Positions 32,601 to 44,503 of a DNA stretch of 64,000 nt are shown here, in pieces. Position 1 is the stretch's first letter, and every line of letters starts with the position of its first letter. Location of the stretch: the NCBI RefSeq assembly GCF_905220365.1, contig NC_061141.1, positions 3,541,501 through 3,605,500 of the forward strand, in the 5' to 3' direction. Both the position numbers and the translations under genes were made by a program. Origin of the DNA: Vanessa cardui. Its lineage: Eukaryota; Arthropoda; Insecta; Lepidoptera; Nymphalidae. The notes under the pieces are model-generated. The model had not been told where the DNA came from. It searched no databases and saw only the letters and a list, made by a program, of their open reading frames with translations.

Positions 32601-33276
32601 TTTTATATTAAATGATTTAATATAACTTTCGTGCTATAAAGGTAAAATTAATATTAAATAATTCAACAATTAAACCGTAGTTGTATTACGTCAGCGTGAC
32701 TAATTGTAATGTAAAATTCCTGTACCACCGCTTGGACTATGTTCATCCAATGTTCCTTACAAATTACAAGAATTACGATTTTAAGTGCTTGTTATAGGGC
32801 AAACGCATTTCACGTTGTTTTGGCAGGTTCTGGACTAAATAATTTTATGTGAAATTAAAGTTTATTAATTAGTAAATAAGAACTATATTTCCTTGGCGTA
32901 TTTATATCAAAGAGATTGTCCTAATTTATGTTAAATAGCGTACACAGTGTGACTCAGTGTTAGTTAAAGCGTTAGCAATGATTAATTATGTGAATTTGCT
33001 TGAAAGTTCTTCGGGTAAAGTTTTTTTAATATACCGCAAGTATTTAACTTATCAATTTAATATTATTTATTTTGTGTAGTATGTGTTATATAAAGCGATT
33101 AGCACAATTGGATTTAAATGCTTGAAAGGAATGGTGTATAAAAAATGTGAATTGTAATCTATAAATTGTAACGGATTTTTTTAGCAATTATTTTAGCCAA
33201 ACTCAAAAGTTATGGTTATACAAGACAAGAGAGAGTAGAACTGCAAGATAAAAACAAACATATAGCAAATATAGAA
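32601..33276. other. unclassified AT-rich stretch
   Basis: No open frame or repeat family recognised. Confidence 0.5.
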
Positions 33277-33465
33277 GAGAAGGTTTGGAGACAATACCAC
33301 CGTGCCGCTCTAAAATCTAACGATGTTTCACTACACTCCTTCCCACACAATATGAACTTGGCTTGACACGCTACTGCGTGTCTAGATAAGCAAATGGAAA
33401 TTAAATGATTTGACCCCCTTATCAGTTAAGAAGCACTTTCTAACCACTGAGACATATCGGGTTTG
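33277..33465 (-). repeat. SINE-A, diverged copy
   Basis: AGAGAAGGTTTGGAGACAAT, then TTCACTACACTCCTTC, and AACCACTGAGACATATCGGG follow SINE-A order in reverse. The B box region is degraded. Confidence 0.45.
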
Positions 33466-34426
33466 TAAAGCTATATTTATTGGGTCGGATGAACTCAAAT
33501 TATGGAACAATCAATAAGGAAAACATATAAATAAAAAATAAAAAAGTACTAGTCATTTGCGATTACAATAAATTATTATTTTTTAATTTTAGGGTGCGTT
33601 TACAACGACTCAAAAATTCTGTCTAAGTATTGTTGAAGATATACTTGACATTAGCTTTATACTTGAACATTGTCAATTACACAATGTGACCGATGCTTAT
33701 GTAAATATTTTAGTACTTATCATGGGAAGTGATTCAAGTATTCTGTACCTTTCAAATTCTATTTTCGAAAGTTGTGCTATGTGACATTTTAAAATTAACG
33801 TCACAATTTTTGTTTTTATACGATTTTTGAATTTCGAATACTAATGTATAAAAAAAATACATAGATTTATACTTATTTTCTTATGAAGTTGAGGGATTAA
33901 CACGGGCCTCAAATGATAATGGCTTATTAAATAAAAAAATAAAAAGAAAATATGATAATACTTATTTTGGTGCGTAAGTAGTTCTACTTCTTTGACACGC
34001 CTTGTTAAAATAGTTTTAGAAGCATGTAAACAACAATAATGATTATAAATGTAATTTCTTCTTTTTGTACCACTACGAGAACACTCGTTCAAATTTAAAT
34101 ATTAAAAACTAAAATAAAAAAAATAGTATTTTTTTTTAAATATGATAAATTATTAAATTTTAAATTTCGAGGAACTTCGTGTGATTTTCATAACATACTG
34201 CCATGCGCGCGCTTCCTAACAATTCACTGTCACAATTTAATCTTAGGCTGTAGTTATTAAAAAATAGTTAATTATTTATGAGCTCTCACGACATTTTCAT
34301 TTAAATAATTTAAAAAGTACTCCTGAACTTTGAAGCTGTTTATCAGTCCACCAGTGTATTTTGTGACCTGTATAGCGTGCTTGATTAAGATTACCTTACT
34401 ACTACTTTTATGGATAACTAGCTGTG
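33466..34426. other. unclassified stretch with one 63-codon open block
   Basis: After TTTTAATTTTAG at 33592 a phase-0 frame stays open to TGA 33782 (63 codons) with a GTAAAT at about 33696. It has no ATG near the start and GGGTGCGTTTAC at its edge resembles a DNA-transposon end, so it is not called an exon. Confidence 0.3.
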
Positions 34427-34682
34427 CCCGAGGCCTTGTTCGCGTTTAACTTTAAAAAAAAAATTGTTGTAGCCTAAGTTATTCCCTATTATATTATTTA
34501 TCTGCCAGTGAATGTCCCATCAAAATCGGTCCAGCCGTTCCAGAGATTAGCCGGAACAAACAGACAGACAGAGAGACAGACAAAAATTTATAATATTTGC
34601 CGTGTATATATTCATATGCATTGAGTAAAAAGGGCTACTTTAATCTTACAAACAGACACTCCAATTTTATTATATGCATAGA
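34427..34682 (-). mobile_element. Helitron-like element, family Hel-I, copy 3, full-length
   Basis: In its own orientation the 256-bp element begins TCTATGCATATAATAAAATT and ends CACAGCTAGT. The base before is A and the base after is T, matching the A/T insertion preference of Helitrons. It keeps GACAGACAGAGAGACAGAC and the ATTTTGATGGGACATTC block. Confidence 0.68.
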
Positions 34683-35386
34683 TGAAGATTTTGCCCAACA
34701 GTATAAAATTTAGAAGATATAGTTGATGTTACTGTCTTTAGCCTTAATATACCTATATGTTAAGCCTATGTATAAGAACGTATTTATACATTCATATTAC
34801 CTAAGTGCTTCATAGTATTACGATCAGCTCTATATAACCGGAAGCCGGCCAGTCAATTAATAATTACAATAAATAAATATTTACATAACTCTTTCTTTTA
34901 TTTTACGAAGTTTGTTCATAAAATACCACATCGAGAAATGACAAAGCATAATCAATCGTCTTCGTCGAAAGTCAAGTGGTGGTTCCGTTAATTAATATGT
35001 ATTTAGTCAGTGACAGTTCTAATTGTTGAATGTAAGTGGTACTTGGACCATATACGAAGCAATTAGAGGTAATTGAAGACCAGAAATTATCTGATTTGTG
35101 ATGACGTCACTCAGATCAGACAGATCGTGTGTAGCTGGGCCCTTCTTGTTGAAGCTTGGAGTGAAGTATATGAGAGAGAAGTACTTATTTCAGTCCAAGA
35201 GATGAAAAAGAGGTTCAATATGATTTTATATTGTAAAAGGCTTTGTATATAGTAATGTGTCAGAATGAAATTCAACTTAACAAGAAGAATTGTTGAGATT
35301 GTTATTAGGGATACTTTCTTTTGAAGTAAGTACAAAGTTAGATAATTACAATTTAAAACAGTTATTGATATATATTTACTTCATTT
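34683..35386. other. unclassified stretch with a 59-codon open block
   Basis: Between stops at 35070 and 35250 one + frame is open and reads in part IVCSWALLVEAWSEVYERE, then a VQEMKKRF segment. It is acidic and helix-like, unlike AT-driven frames, but has no ATG start or clean splice sites. It may be a decayed transposon frame. Confidence 0.25.
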
Positions 35387-35575
35387 TGGGCTTTGTGTAA
35401 GCCCATCTAGGTAGGTACCACCAATTGTATATTCTACCGCAAAACAGCCATATTTAGTATTATTGTATTTCGTTTAGGAAACCGGCGTAACAGGCACAAA
35501 GTACCAGTAGGTTTATTGATACAGCACTAATGAATACGGATGGTGACCACTTACCATCAGATGACAATCTACATC
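35387..35575 (+). repeat. Rep-B, diverged copy
   Basis: GGGCTTTGTGTAAGCCCATC, TAGGTAGGTACCACC, and GGTGACCACTTACCATCAGA, with internal deletions. Confidence 0.6.
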
Positions 35576-35846
35576 AATTCTATGGCAATTAATAAAACCG
35601 AAATTCTCACTCACTTAAACTTAAGAATTGAAAGTTGAATATAAATTCGCTTCAGTAATCATGTGCTTACCTCACAAATATTGACTTACTTGTATTTAAT
35701 TATTTTCTTGATTCATTAATATGTGATATGATTATCCAAAGAGGTACGCATCGCATTTTGATATGTATTTATGAACACGTATATACCTGTAACAAATTAA
35801 ATCAATATTAATTTACCATAAAATTTTAGGCACAAATTTAACTTTT

Positions 35847-36190
35847 TCAGACATTTTTAACTTTGCCTCTTCGTAAATTCAAATCGTTTATAATAAAATA
35901 CATTGGTAAAAAAGGCGTATTACTCGATGCAAGATTTTGTAGATCATAAAAAAAGCGTGGAATTAATACCTGTTGACTTCCACGCAGGATATCTTAATTT
36001 AAATAATTGTATTAACTAACATGACTTTTTATTTTTTAAATGTTAAAAAAGAGTAACTACTGAGTTTCTTGCCGGTTCTTCTCGGTAGAATCTACTTTTC
36101 GAACCGGTGGTAGCTTCACTTAATTGTTTATTCACGATTCAAAAGTGCTTGTAAAAGCCCACTTGAATAAAGATTATTTTGATTTTTGAT
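35847..36190 (+). mobile_element. Rep-D, copy 3 (longest)
   Basis: It begins TCAGACATTTTTAACTTTGC and runs to CTTGAATAAAGATTATTTTG. It includes the TTGCCGGTTCTTCTCGGTAG and GAACCGGTGGTAGCTTCAC blocks. The start coincides with that of the copy at 58904, so both may share a true 5' boundary or truncation point. Confidence 0.68.
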
Positions 36191-36990
36191 ACTAAACATT
36201 AATATAGGTTTTGTGGTTCTTATAGAGATTCCCAGTTTTATTTCTCATCAGAACCGGAAGTATTTGTTAAGTAGATATATTGATAAGAGTATTGGAATAC
36301 CCCATGTTTGAACAACAAACCCAGGACCGATCAGGTATCGAATTGATGGTAAAAGTCTGCCATAAAATGCTGGTTCACTAACGTTGAGAAATATGACCAT
36401 TATTTATCTTGATGTGCTAAAAATAACGTTACATTGAAATAGGATAATTTCAAAACAAAATTCTCTCAAATAGTCCTCACTGGGTAATTCGATGAAATTA
36501 ATTAATAACTTACAGCGTCTCCTTAAGATCAAAATTGCGTAAAATTGTTGAAAGACTTTAAAGAGTCTCTTAAATATTTTTATAATTCAATAATTTTCTA
36601 GTTCTATGTCATAGAGTATAAGCTATTTGAGCCTTGTTTGGCTAGAATATGCACGCAGCCTTATCACATAGACAGCGATCTCTTTAATTTAAAAATAGAA
36701 TGGTAGGTACAAGATGTATGAAAAAGTTTTGTACATTGTGATCACATAAAATCGACGAAATTTCTATAACCAATACGAGCAACGTTTGCACGGAATCACT
36801 GAGGCTTCCTAATCAGGTTTCTCATGAATATTCATAGCCAATGCAAACAAATGCTAAGCAAACATGTGGGCACCGTCGCGGTGGGCCGGCTATTGTCCAT
36901 CGTCTTTTGTTTAGGAACTTTCACAATTAGGAAACGTCTACATTGTAAGACGTACAAGACACGACTGTCGACTGTTTTTATTAAAAAAAA
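36191..36990. other. unclassified stretch with a 30-base microexon-like block
   Basis: At 36915-36944 a phase-0 block of ten codons sits between CGTCTTTTGTTTAG and GTAAGACG. Splice signals are good but a block this short is expected by chance. A GC-richer patch (GGGCACCGTCGCGGTGGGCC) lies just before it. Confidence 0.3.
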
Positions 36991-37112
36991 ATGTCAATTC
37001 GAAATTTGAAAATTCGAATGAGCTCTGTTAAATGTCCTGTTTTTGTTACAAATAAATATGTCAATTCGAAATTTTAAAAATCGAATTAGCTATATTAATG
37101 GTCCCTTTTGAA
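36991..37112 (+). repeat. two-copy direct repeat, 67-bp period
   Basis: ATGTCAATTCGAAATTTGAA at 36991 recurs as ATGTCAATTCGAAATTTTAA at 37058, with the following TCGAATGAGCT / TCGAATTAGCT also shared. The second unit is more diverged toward its end. Confidence 0.6.
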
Positions 37113-38013
37113 ATCACTCAACTTATACTTGTGGGTCTAAGTATTTCAAGTCATTATAAATATGTTGAATAATAATTGTTACCATATACAAATAATAACT
37201 GACGAAGTATCTATGTGTATTAATTAAACAAATACATTAATCTCATTTTCAAGCGTTCAGCTATCTATAATTTAAACGAAACACATTCAAGTAAACATTT
37301 TACCAAATATATTTATTTAGTTATTTGCATGTACATATATGTGTTCTTCTCAAGTATTATTTGTCATAATATAATCCTGTATACAATAAACATTTCTTTA
37401 TAACTTTTAACAGACTAAGTATGTTCATGACGTATATTATATTTACTAAATACTTACTAATTTACTAATTAATCACTAAATCTCAGGTACTATAACACCT
37501 ACAAATTTGAATTTTGGCGCGTAGATCACCTAAAACCTACTCCAAAGGACTAATCGGAGGTTTTGTTTTATAAATTTGACGTGGGTAAAGTCACAGAAGT
37601 ATCTAGTAATGGTATATTGGTGTCAATTGAACACTCAAATCGTTTTCAATCAAATTTTTTACAATCATAATCGTGGTTGTGTCAACATCGTGGTTGGTCG
37701 TTTGTTCGTCTCATTGTTTGACGGATGTCATATACGCTTTTATAATTAACTTATCGATGCGAAGATATCCACTACATTTAGGAAGTAACTGTTTGTTTTT
37801 ACCAGAAAAAATTCTTATTAATAACTTGGCCCATTGATATCTGTATTTTAGGAGAATTTCTTTATACATCTATTATCTATATAAAATCGTGAGTTTCCTC
37901 GTCCAAATAAACGAATTATCCCCATGGAAAGTATAAGTTAAACGGTCAGTATTATATACAATATAAATTACATAGACTTTATAAAATTTTATTTAAATTT
38001 TTACTACTAATTT
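37113..38013. other. mostly unclassified stretch
   Basis: It contains the Helitron-like end listed at 37490 and a TCTATATAAAATCGTGAGTT at about 37875, which resembles a Helitron-like 5' end. No gene. Confidence 0.4.
37490..37607 (+). mobile_element. Helitron-like 3' end fragment
   Basis: The block TTTTGGCGCGTAGATCACC through GACGTGGGTAAAGTCACAGA ends at CTAGT (37603-37607). The layout recalls lepidopteran Helitron 3' ends, but no second copy is present in the window. Confidence 0.3.
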
Positions 38014-38195
38014 GAGCTGAGATGGCCCAATGGTAAGAAAACCTGCATGTGTCTTATTTCATATAAATTCTGCCACATGTGTATTCCACCAACCCGCATT
38101 GGAACAGCGAGGTGAAATATGTTCCAAACCCTCTCCTGAATGAAAGAGGAGGCCTTAGCCCAGCAGTGAGAAATTTACAGGCTGTTACTGTTATT
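38014..38195 (+). repeat. SINE-A, copy 8, internally deleted
   Basis: The head GAGCTGAGATGGCCCAATGG runs straight into AAACCTGCATGTGTC, so the B box and about the next 120 bases are missing. The remainder to CAGGCTGTTACTG is well kept. Without a B box it could not be transcribed as a SINE. Confidence 0.75.
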
Positions 38196-38326
38196 TAACT
38201 TCACTTAGTGTCTGTCGATCATTTGTGTCGCGGGAAGAACGTTAAGACCTTGGTCTAATGATGGAACTCCCAGTCATGACGGCTTGGGTGTCCAATCATA
38301 ATAAAAGTGAGAGACTAGGGCATGTA

Positions 38327-38522
38327 CTGTCAGAGTAAGAAAACCTTCATCAGTTTTCAAATTAATTCCTTTATCAAGTCTTAAACTCTTAGTACGTTTT
38401 GAATCTAAACATCAAATCATTGCGACGCAATGTGTCATTCTCGATCGGTAAAGCAGATTATCGCTCATACTGAGCACATGAAAATAGATCTTAAGGTGAC
38501 GAACCTTTTCATACCACGACTG
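38327..38522 (+). mobile_element. MITE-G, copy 3
   Basis: CTGTCAGAGTAAGAAAACC at the left and CATACCACGACTG at the right, with TA on both sides (38325-38326, 38523-38524). The body matches copy 2 closely, including GATCGGTAAAGCAGATTATC. Confidence 0.78.
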
Positions 38523-38614
38523 TACTTATGATTCCGTATATTAGTGTGTATGGGAAATGACTGAGTTTGGGTTACTTTTTTTATTATTTTAAAATGTTGA
38601 ATGGATAAGATGAT

Positions 38615-38765
38615 TGATTGGTTCACCTGATGGTCAGAGGTGACCATAAACATAGCTAACAAACCACTAATCTTAGCAATATACTTGTATTTATAGTTAC
38701 CCTGACTCACTCATCCTTCAAACCGAAAAACAATATTACTAAGTATTACTGTCTAGTGTTCCTTA
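38615..38765 (-). repeat. Rep-B, diverged fragment
   Basis: TTGGTTCACCTGATGGTCAG, CTGACTCACTCATCCTTC and AACCGAAAAACAATATTAC follow the Rep-B order in reverse. The minus frame at 38465-38710 overlaps this and MITE-G and is a shadow. Confidence 0.5.
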
Positions 38766-39191
38766 CTATGGATTTGCATAAAGTTCCACTGTCAAACTGA
38801 TGATTGATTGACATCGGTTATTAGGACAAATCGAAACTATTTATTAAAATCATCTCCCCACAAACATATCATCAGAGTATCCAAAAACGATTCAAACTTC
38901 CGTGAAGCAATTAAACATTTAAGTAGGTATATTTGTTTTTACACAATCTAAATAATGACTGACAGACAAATGATCTGACACCGTTAATGCTTAACGGAAC
39001 GCAAGAGCGACGTCAGTACAATGTTACATCGAGTTCATGTTATATGAAGACACTTAGTCTTGAATCAGTGGCCCAGGTCAGATAGTTAGGGTTACCCGCG
39101 GGCGGTCCTTTGCTTAAGACAAGTGTTCACATGATATGCGACAGATAATATAAATGATTATCTATTAAATGTAAATAGTATATAATATTAT

Positions 39192-39475
39192 TGAGCCGAT
39201 GGGCCAGTGGTTAGAACGCGTAATTTTGAATTGACGATTGCTGGTTCAAACCAAGACAGTCATCACTGAATTTTCATGTGGTTAATTTGTGTTTATAATT
39301 CATCTCGTGCTCGGCGGTGAAGGATACCTGCATGTGTCAAATTTGAACGAAATTCTGCGATTTGTGAAGGAAATGCGGCTTTGTACCCGCATTGGAATAG
39401 CTTGGTGGAATATTATGCCCCTAACTTCATAAGGAGAGTAGACTTTAGTGCACCAGTGGGAAATTTACAAACAGT
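39192..39475 (+). repeat. SINE-A, copy 9
   Basis: GAGCCGATGGGCCAGTGGTT head, GGTTCAAACCAAGAC B box, body to AGTGGGAAATTTAC. Altered near 39340-39390. Confidence 0.72.
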
Positions 39476-40247
39476 TATATATAATATATGGTACTAGTAT
39501 AATATATGGTAGCATATATACACACATAGACACTTTTTATGCAGTTCAGTTAATACTGTTATTCACTTTTTTTAAATCAAATCAAATTCCTTTTTCAAAT
39601 TTAGAAAAATAACATGTGCTTATTGTGAAATTTAACACTACCACGGTTTGGTAAAGAAAAGATTCTGACATGAGAACTGATGAACGAATTTATTGAATGC
39701 GAAAATATAGTACATATTCAACTGTTATCCTAATCGATCATTATATGCTTAATCTTGATGGACTTTAGTTTTAACATAATATAAAAATATATACAAAAAA
39801 TAAAACAATAGACTGTATAGTCTTTTTATTTAAATTGTTATTCACAAGCTTTAGTTTTTACATGATGTAAAACAGGCTTATGTTTTTGACGATATGTTAG
39901 TATAACATATATAAAATGGCTTACATAAATCCACCAGGCTAAATCTAAATTGATAGATGCTGTAGCTGATCAATGATCGGATAATGTGTTACAGTATTAT
40001 ATAGATGGGTAAAAATGACAACCTACCTTCCACAGTCGGAAGTTGCTGATATGGTCACCTAACATAAAAGACGATGGATATTTTTTTTGTGTTATTACGC
40101 CTTGTTTTTGCTAATGAAACTATTTATATTTGAAGGTAAAATTCTTCTATTAAGGAAAAAACATAATAAATAAATAAATAAAAAATATTTTATTAGGAAC
40201 AAGTAAAAATTACATAGTAGGACAAATGTGACCATATTTATTTTAAA
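39476..40247. other. unclassified AT-rich stretch
   Basis: Short direct repeats of ATATATGGTA at 39482-39515; otherwise featureless. Confidence 0.45.
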
Positions 40248-40500
40248 ACTAGTGACCCCGGCTTCGCTGGGATGCAAAATTGATAATAAATGTACTACAG
40301 AATTTGTTTATTCACGACATCACTTTAGATTCAAATTATCATTGTTTCATTACTATATTATCCATGTATTATATACAAAAACATTCCTCCTGGCTCAATG
40401 TATCTATTTAAAAATACAGCATCAAAATCTGTTGATTAATTTTAAAGATGTAAGCATACATAGATACAGCCAGCGGTAAGCTACTTTGTTATATACTATT
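40248..40500 (-). mobile_element. Helitron-like element, family Hel-F, copy 4
   Basis: ACTAGTGACCCCGGCTTCGC end, then the TATTATATACAAAAACATTC block and the AGCGGTAAGCTACTTTG region. It carries a small insertion around 40305-40335 relative to copy 3. The frame 40228-40479 is a shadow. Confidence 0.58.
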
Positions 40501-40898
40501 TTTAAAATTATCTAAAAAAAATTATATTCAATATAAACTTTACTTTACCGTTAGTGTAAGAATAAGTGTGAAATATATGTCACGAATATTTTTGTAGTAT
40601 ATAGTTTATAGTTTAATAGAAAATATATTTTTAATATTACACAGACAAAGCCACGCGTAAGTTGTAGTATAAAAGTAAACAACCAAACGGAACACTCTCA
40701 CCGTCTGACCATCCATTCTAAAGTGGAGGTCAGGAACTATTGTCAGAAATAAAAAGTCTACTAACGTTATGACCATTATAACATGACCTCTATAATTTAA
40801 ACTTTCAACCTGTTTTCGATTTAGAAGATATGTTCCATTTTTAAATATAATAAATACTTTTCGTTAAAATAGAAATAATCAAGATTAAATATATTATA
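40501..40898. other. unclassified stretch
   Basis: A more balanced block at about 40650-40760 (CGGAACACTCTCACCGTCTG) is not assigned. No gene. Confidence 0.4.
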
Positions 40899-41030
40899 AC
40901 AATATTATGATTGTGAAAGTCAGTCTGTCTGTTTGTTACAGCCAAACTTCTTAGCCGAATGTGATATAATTTACTATGAAGCTTCCTAAGAAAGGACATA
41001 TGCTTATTATACCCAAAATCTTAGGACAGG
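40899..41030 (+). mobile_element. Helitron-like element, family Hel-E, copy 6 (partial)
   Basis: GTGAAAGTCAGTCTGTCTG, GCCAAACTTCTTAGCCGAAT and CCTAAGAAAGGACATATGC follow the family order; both ends are eroded. Confidence 0.45.
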
Positions 41031-41465
41031 TGCCTATCTTAAATTTACACGCCGTGAAAAGTTAAACACAATTAAACTACGCTTTATCGTGAAACAGTTA
41101 TGCAATCAGAATAATTTATTCGAACATATATATTAGTCTTGATGTAACATAAACAATGAACATTTCCTGTAAGCATAATTGAGCAAAATTCTTCCTATTA
41201 TTTTACATTATAAAACCAAAATCTCTTTCATTTTGAGCATGACTTACAGTTAAGGCAGTGGGATGACAGTCAGTTAGGACTTTATAGCTTTAAATTTAAC
41301 ATAATCATGTAAAAGTGTTCTAAAGGGCGTGAGAGAACCTACACTAATTAAGTTAATGTATTAGCATAAGTACATTGTTAAACTAACTTAACCTATATAC
41401 CTTCATAATGGATATAAGTATTGTAAATTAACTTAAAATACAAATTCGTTATAACCAACTTAATT

Positions 41466-41590
41466 AAAATATACTCCATTCAAGTATACTCACTAACTAA
41501 ATTAAGTGAAGCTACAAACGGTTCCGAATGCAGATTCTATCTAGAAGAACCGGCAAGAAACTCAATACAAAATCATGTTAGTTAAACAGA
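41466..41590 (-). mobile_element. Rep-D, copy 6 (partial)
   Basis: ATATACTCCATTCAAGTATA, AGTGAAGCTACAAACGGTTC and AGAAGAACCGGCAAGAAACT. The Hel-E copy at 41592 begins at its edge. Confidence 0.5.
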
Positions 41591-41591
41591 A

Positions 41592-41772
41592 TCTATACTA
41601 ATATTATAAATGTGAAAGTAACTGTCAGTCTGTTGCTATTCTACGACCAAACCGCTGAACCGAAATTGATGAAATTTTTGTCAAGCAAACTTGAGCTCCA
41701 AGAAAGGACATAGTATACTTTTTTTCCTAACACATAATAACCAAGCCCTAAAACGAGAATCCCTATCAGACA
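41592..41772 (+). mobile_element. Helitron-like element, family Hel-E, copy 7
   Basis: It keeps the 5' end TCTATACTAATATTATAAAT with A before it, and CGACCAAACCGCTGAACCGA inside. The GC-rich 3' end is degraded, so CTAGT is not seen. Confidence 0.58.
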
Positions 41773-42002
41773 TGGTAAAAGTTTAAAAAAAATCTTAAGA
41801 TATTTTTTATATGTATAAGATATATATCATAATATAATATATTCACGGCTTAGAGAATACAATTTATCTATAAGACGTAAACAGATGTTGATCCAGCCAT
41901 TACATGTCCAGTATAAGTGGCGAGGCTGAAATTTAAAACACGTATCAAAGGTTAAACATTATCTTATGTTAATGTATTGTGCGATGCGGCCTTAATCAAT
42001 TA

Positions 42003-42070
42003 TAATACGTGACCCATAGAGGTCGCCCGTTCGATTCCCGTCTACACTCGTTATGTAAGATGCGAAATTA
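42003..42070 (+). repeat. tRNA-like SINE head, unclassified family
   Basis: GAGGTCGCCCGTTCGATTCC is a good B box in tRNA context; the A box region is poor. A body of GT- and AT-rich sequence follows to about 42230. Confidence 0.33.
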
Positions 42071-42229
42071 TTATTGTCTTGCCTAGACGGCTTTCGTAAT
42101 ACCGTGTTTTGTATTGATAGTCTTCGTTTTGTTTTATTCGTAAACGTTGAGTTAGAAAGCTGCTTTGTGTTTATGTGATGTATAATTTGGTTAGTTGTTG
42201 TATGATTTTGTAACCTGTTGTTATAATTA

Positions 42230-43380
42230 ATATCGTATAGTGATAGTAGATTAGTTAAAGTTCAAAATTGTAAAATCAGATTTAGATAATAGTAGGTCGT
42301 ATGTGTAAAAAGTTAGAAGTCAAATATCTATGTACTCAATTTTATTACGAATAATTTATAAAAAAAATCAATCGACTTCAAAATAATAAACAGCTCTAGT
42401 AACTCGATCGATTTTAATGAAACTTACATCGTTAAAAATGATCATCTTGAAAACTTTTAGTTTTTGCTGACCGCTTTTTAAAAGTCGTTTAAAAATAATA
42501 ATAATAATAATAACTGTGTCTCTGTCCGTCTGTTTCAGAGCCAAGCCATTGACTAAACTAGACACGAAGCTTTAACTTAAAAAAAGGACAATTTTTTTTT
42601 ATAAAATGCGATTGAACCCGCGGGCATCTAATTGTATATGTACCGATACAATACGTATTACACAACAGATATGGTCTTCATATATTTTTTGTTACACGTA
42701 ATTAAATAAATTTACACAGTTTCTTTGTACATCAGCGTTACGATAATAGATTAAAACCACAATGACAAATTACAACATGAGCGAAATAGAATAATGAGCG
42801 AAATAGAATAATTAAACCACAAATATACAATTTCTATTTAACAGAAATGCAAATATTGTAATAAAAAACAATTCTTGTATGACGTATTTATATATTAACA
42901 CGAGTACATTTGTGTACGTGTGAGTTTATTATTTATGACGTATGTGATTATTATTTTGTTCAAGTTATAGATGATAACAACATCTTGTTTGGTGTAAAGG
43001 ATAACTTCTGGAGTATGCTTGTGTTTCAGACATTCACACATAGATAACCAGCCTGCCTATGTTAAATATAAATATTAATGGGTTAACCGCCCCCCCATTC
43101 AAAAAACACTCACACATACACGTATACACATACGAAAACAAGAACCAAATTAAAACATCAATGTAAAATCAATGTACACTAATTACCAATTACATAGTTA
43201 ACGCTAATCATTTACTTGTAAAATCAGTATAACAAGCTACCGTACGGACGGACGATGACGATGCTCTTTCACGTTATCTAATAATAATTGTCAGACAGTA
43301 TTTTGATTCAGTGATTGCATTCAACTGATTTAAGAGAGAAGCGTTAGTAAAATAACTCTTGAATATATATATGTACAAAA
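42230..43380. other. unclassified stretch with an (AAT)n tract
   Basis: The segment 42365-42570 (AAATCAATCGACTTCAAAAT, GTCTCTGTCCGTCTGTTTC) has the feel of a Helitron-like remnant but no clear end. An (AAT)n tract lies at about 42494-42514. The minus frame at 42368-42565 is not a gene. Confidence 0.35.
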
Positions 43381-43645
43381 CAACAAACACAACAGCCTAT
43401 AAATTTCCCACTGCTGGGCTAAGGCCTCTCAGTTTAGGCGAAGGTTAGGAACACATTCCACCATGTTGTTCCAATGTGGGTTGGTGGAATACACATGTGG
43501 CAGAATTTCTATGAAATTAGACACATACAGGTATATTAACGATGTTTTCCATCACCGCTAAGCGCGAGATTAATTATAAACACAAATTAAGCACATGAAT
43601 GCCTGTTGCTTTCCTGGGTTTGAACCTGCAATCTTCTAGGCTTAG
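43381..43645 (-). repeat. SINE-A, copy 10
   Basis: AACAGCCTATAAATTTCCCA, GTTGGTGGAATACACATGTG and GGGTTTGAACCTGCAATC in reverse order. The last part of the head (A box side) is missing after CTTAGCTAA. Confidence 0.72.
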
Positions 43646-44274
43646 CTAAATATATATTTAGATACTTAATACTAACATTAACGTGAAAAGGGACGGAAGC
43701 GTGTAGCAGAAAATCGGGGAAACCCCGTTTTTGATTTGACCAATGAGTGCGCTTAATAAATATTTAGCTTATTAGCTAAAAATTTAAGATTACTGTTTCT
43801 CAATAAATAAACTGTTATTAAGAACCTATATAGGCAAACTTGCACAAATCATTAAATTGTAATCGTGTTATAACAATATTAATCAAACGTGTAACAAAAT
43901 CGCTAATAACAAAATAAATATACTCGAGATAATTTTTTTTGCTGACGGTACGTGATCTATAAATCATTACGTATACACATTTTAAGCATCACTCGTCTTT
44001 GAACGAACGTCCATTGTCAAATTCTTGTTGTTCGGTAACAAGTGTTCAACTTACAATAATATTGTCATTAGCGAAGCGAAGAATAGAGATTTGAGAAACT
44101 TATGTTAACCGTACTGACCGTTTAAAATTTGTAACATTTTTTTTTTATTTTTAAATTTCGAACATGTAACTGTTCGATTTTTCGGTTCATTGACCTTAAT
44201 TGTAAGAGATTTTGATTTAGATAATGATATTTTAACTAATGATTTTTAAGCAATTATTGCGCAGTCAAGCTTGG
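43646..44274. other. unclassified stretch with a small hairpin
   Basis: At about 43711-43733 AAAATCGGGG and CCCCGTTTTT form a short stem around AAA. No gene. Confidence 0.4.
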
Positions 44275-44420
44275 GTGTTTTCATTCAGATCGTACTCGGC
44301 GGAGAAGGAAAATGTCGTTAGGAAACCTGCATGTGTCTCATTCAAGTCACATTGGAACAGCGTGGTGTGATATGTTCCAAACCTTCTTCTCAAAGGTAGA
44401 GAAGGTGCTGTTACTGTAAA
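44275..44420 (+). repeat. SINE-A, copy 11 (headless, partly deleted)
   Basis: GTACTCGGCGGAGAAGGAAA, GAAACCTGCATGTGTCTCAT, and ACATTGGAACAGCGTGGTG, ending near GAGAAGGTGCTGTTAC. Confidence 0.6.
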
Positions 44421-44431
44421 TGAACCGTAAT

Positions 44432-44488
44432 GTGCCAATGTCTACAGGCGATGGTGACCACTTACCATCAGGTGGCTCATTGACCCCT
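44432..44488 (+). repeat. Rep-B end fragment
   Basis: TGTGCCAATGTCTACAGGCG then GGTGACCACTTACCATCAGG, the 3' end of Rep-B only. Confidence 0.6.
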
Positions 44489-44503
44489 CAACCTAATCTG
44501 TAT

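Noticed and set aside
33593..33784. 63-codon open block behind a T-rich acceptor
   Set aside because: No start, no donor at the end, and the GGGTGCGTTTAC edge resembles a DNA-transposon end.
36915..36944. 30-base microexon, phase 0 at both ends
   Set aside because: Splice signals are good and the phase would fit the exon at 9699, but ten codons give no evidence of coding and the gap is 27 kb.
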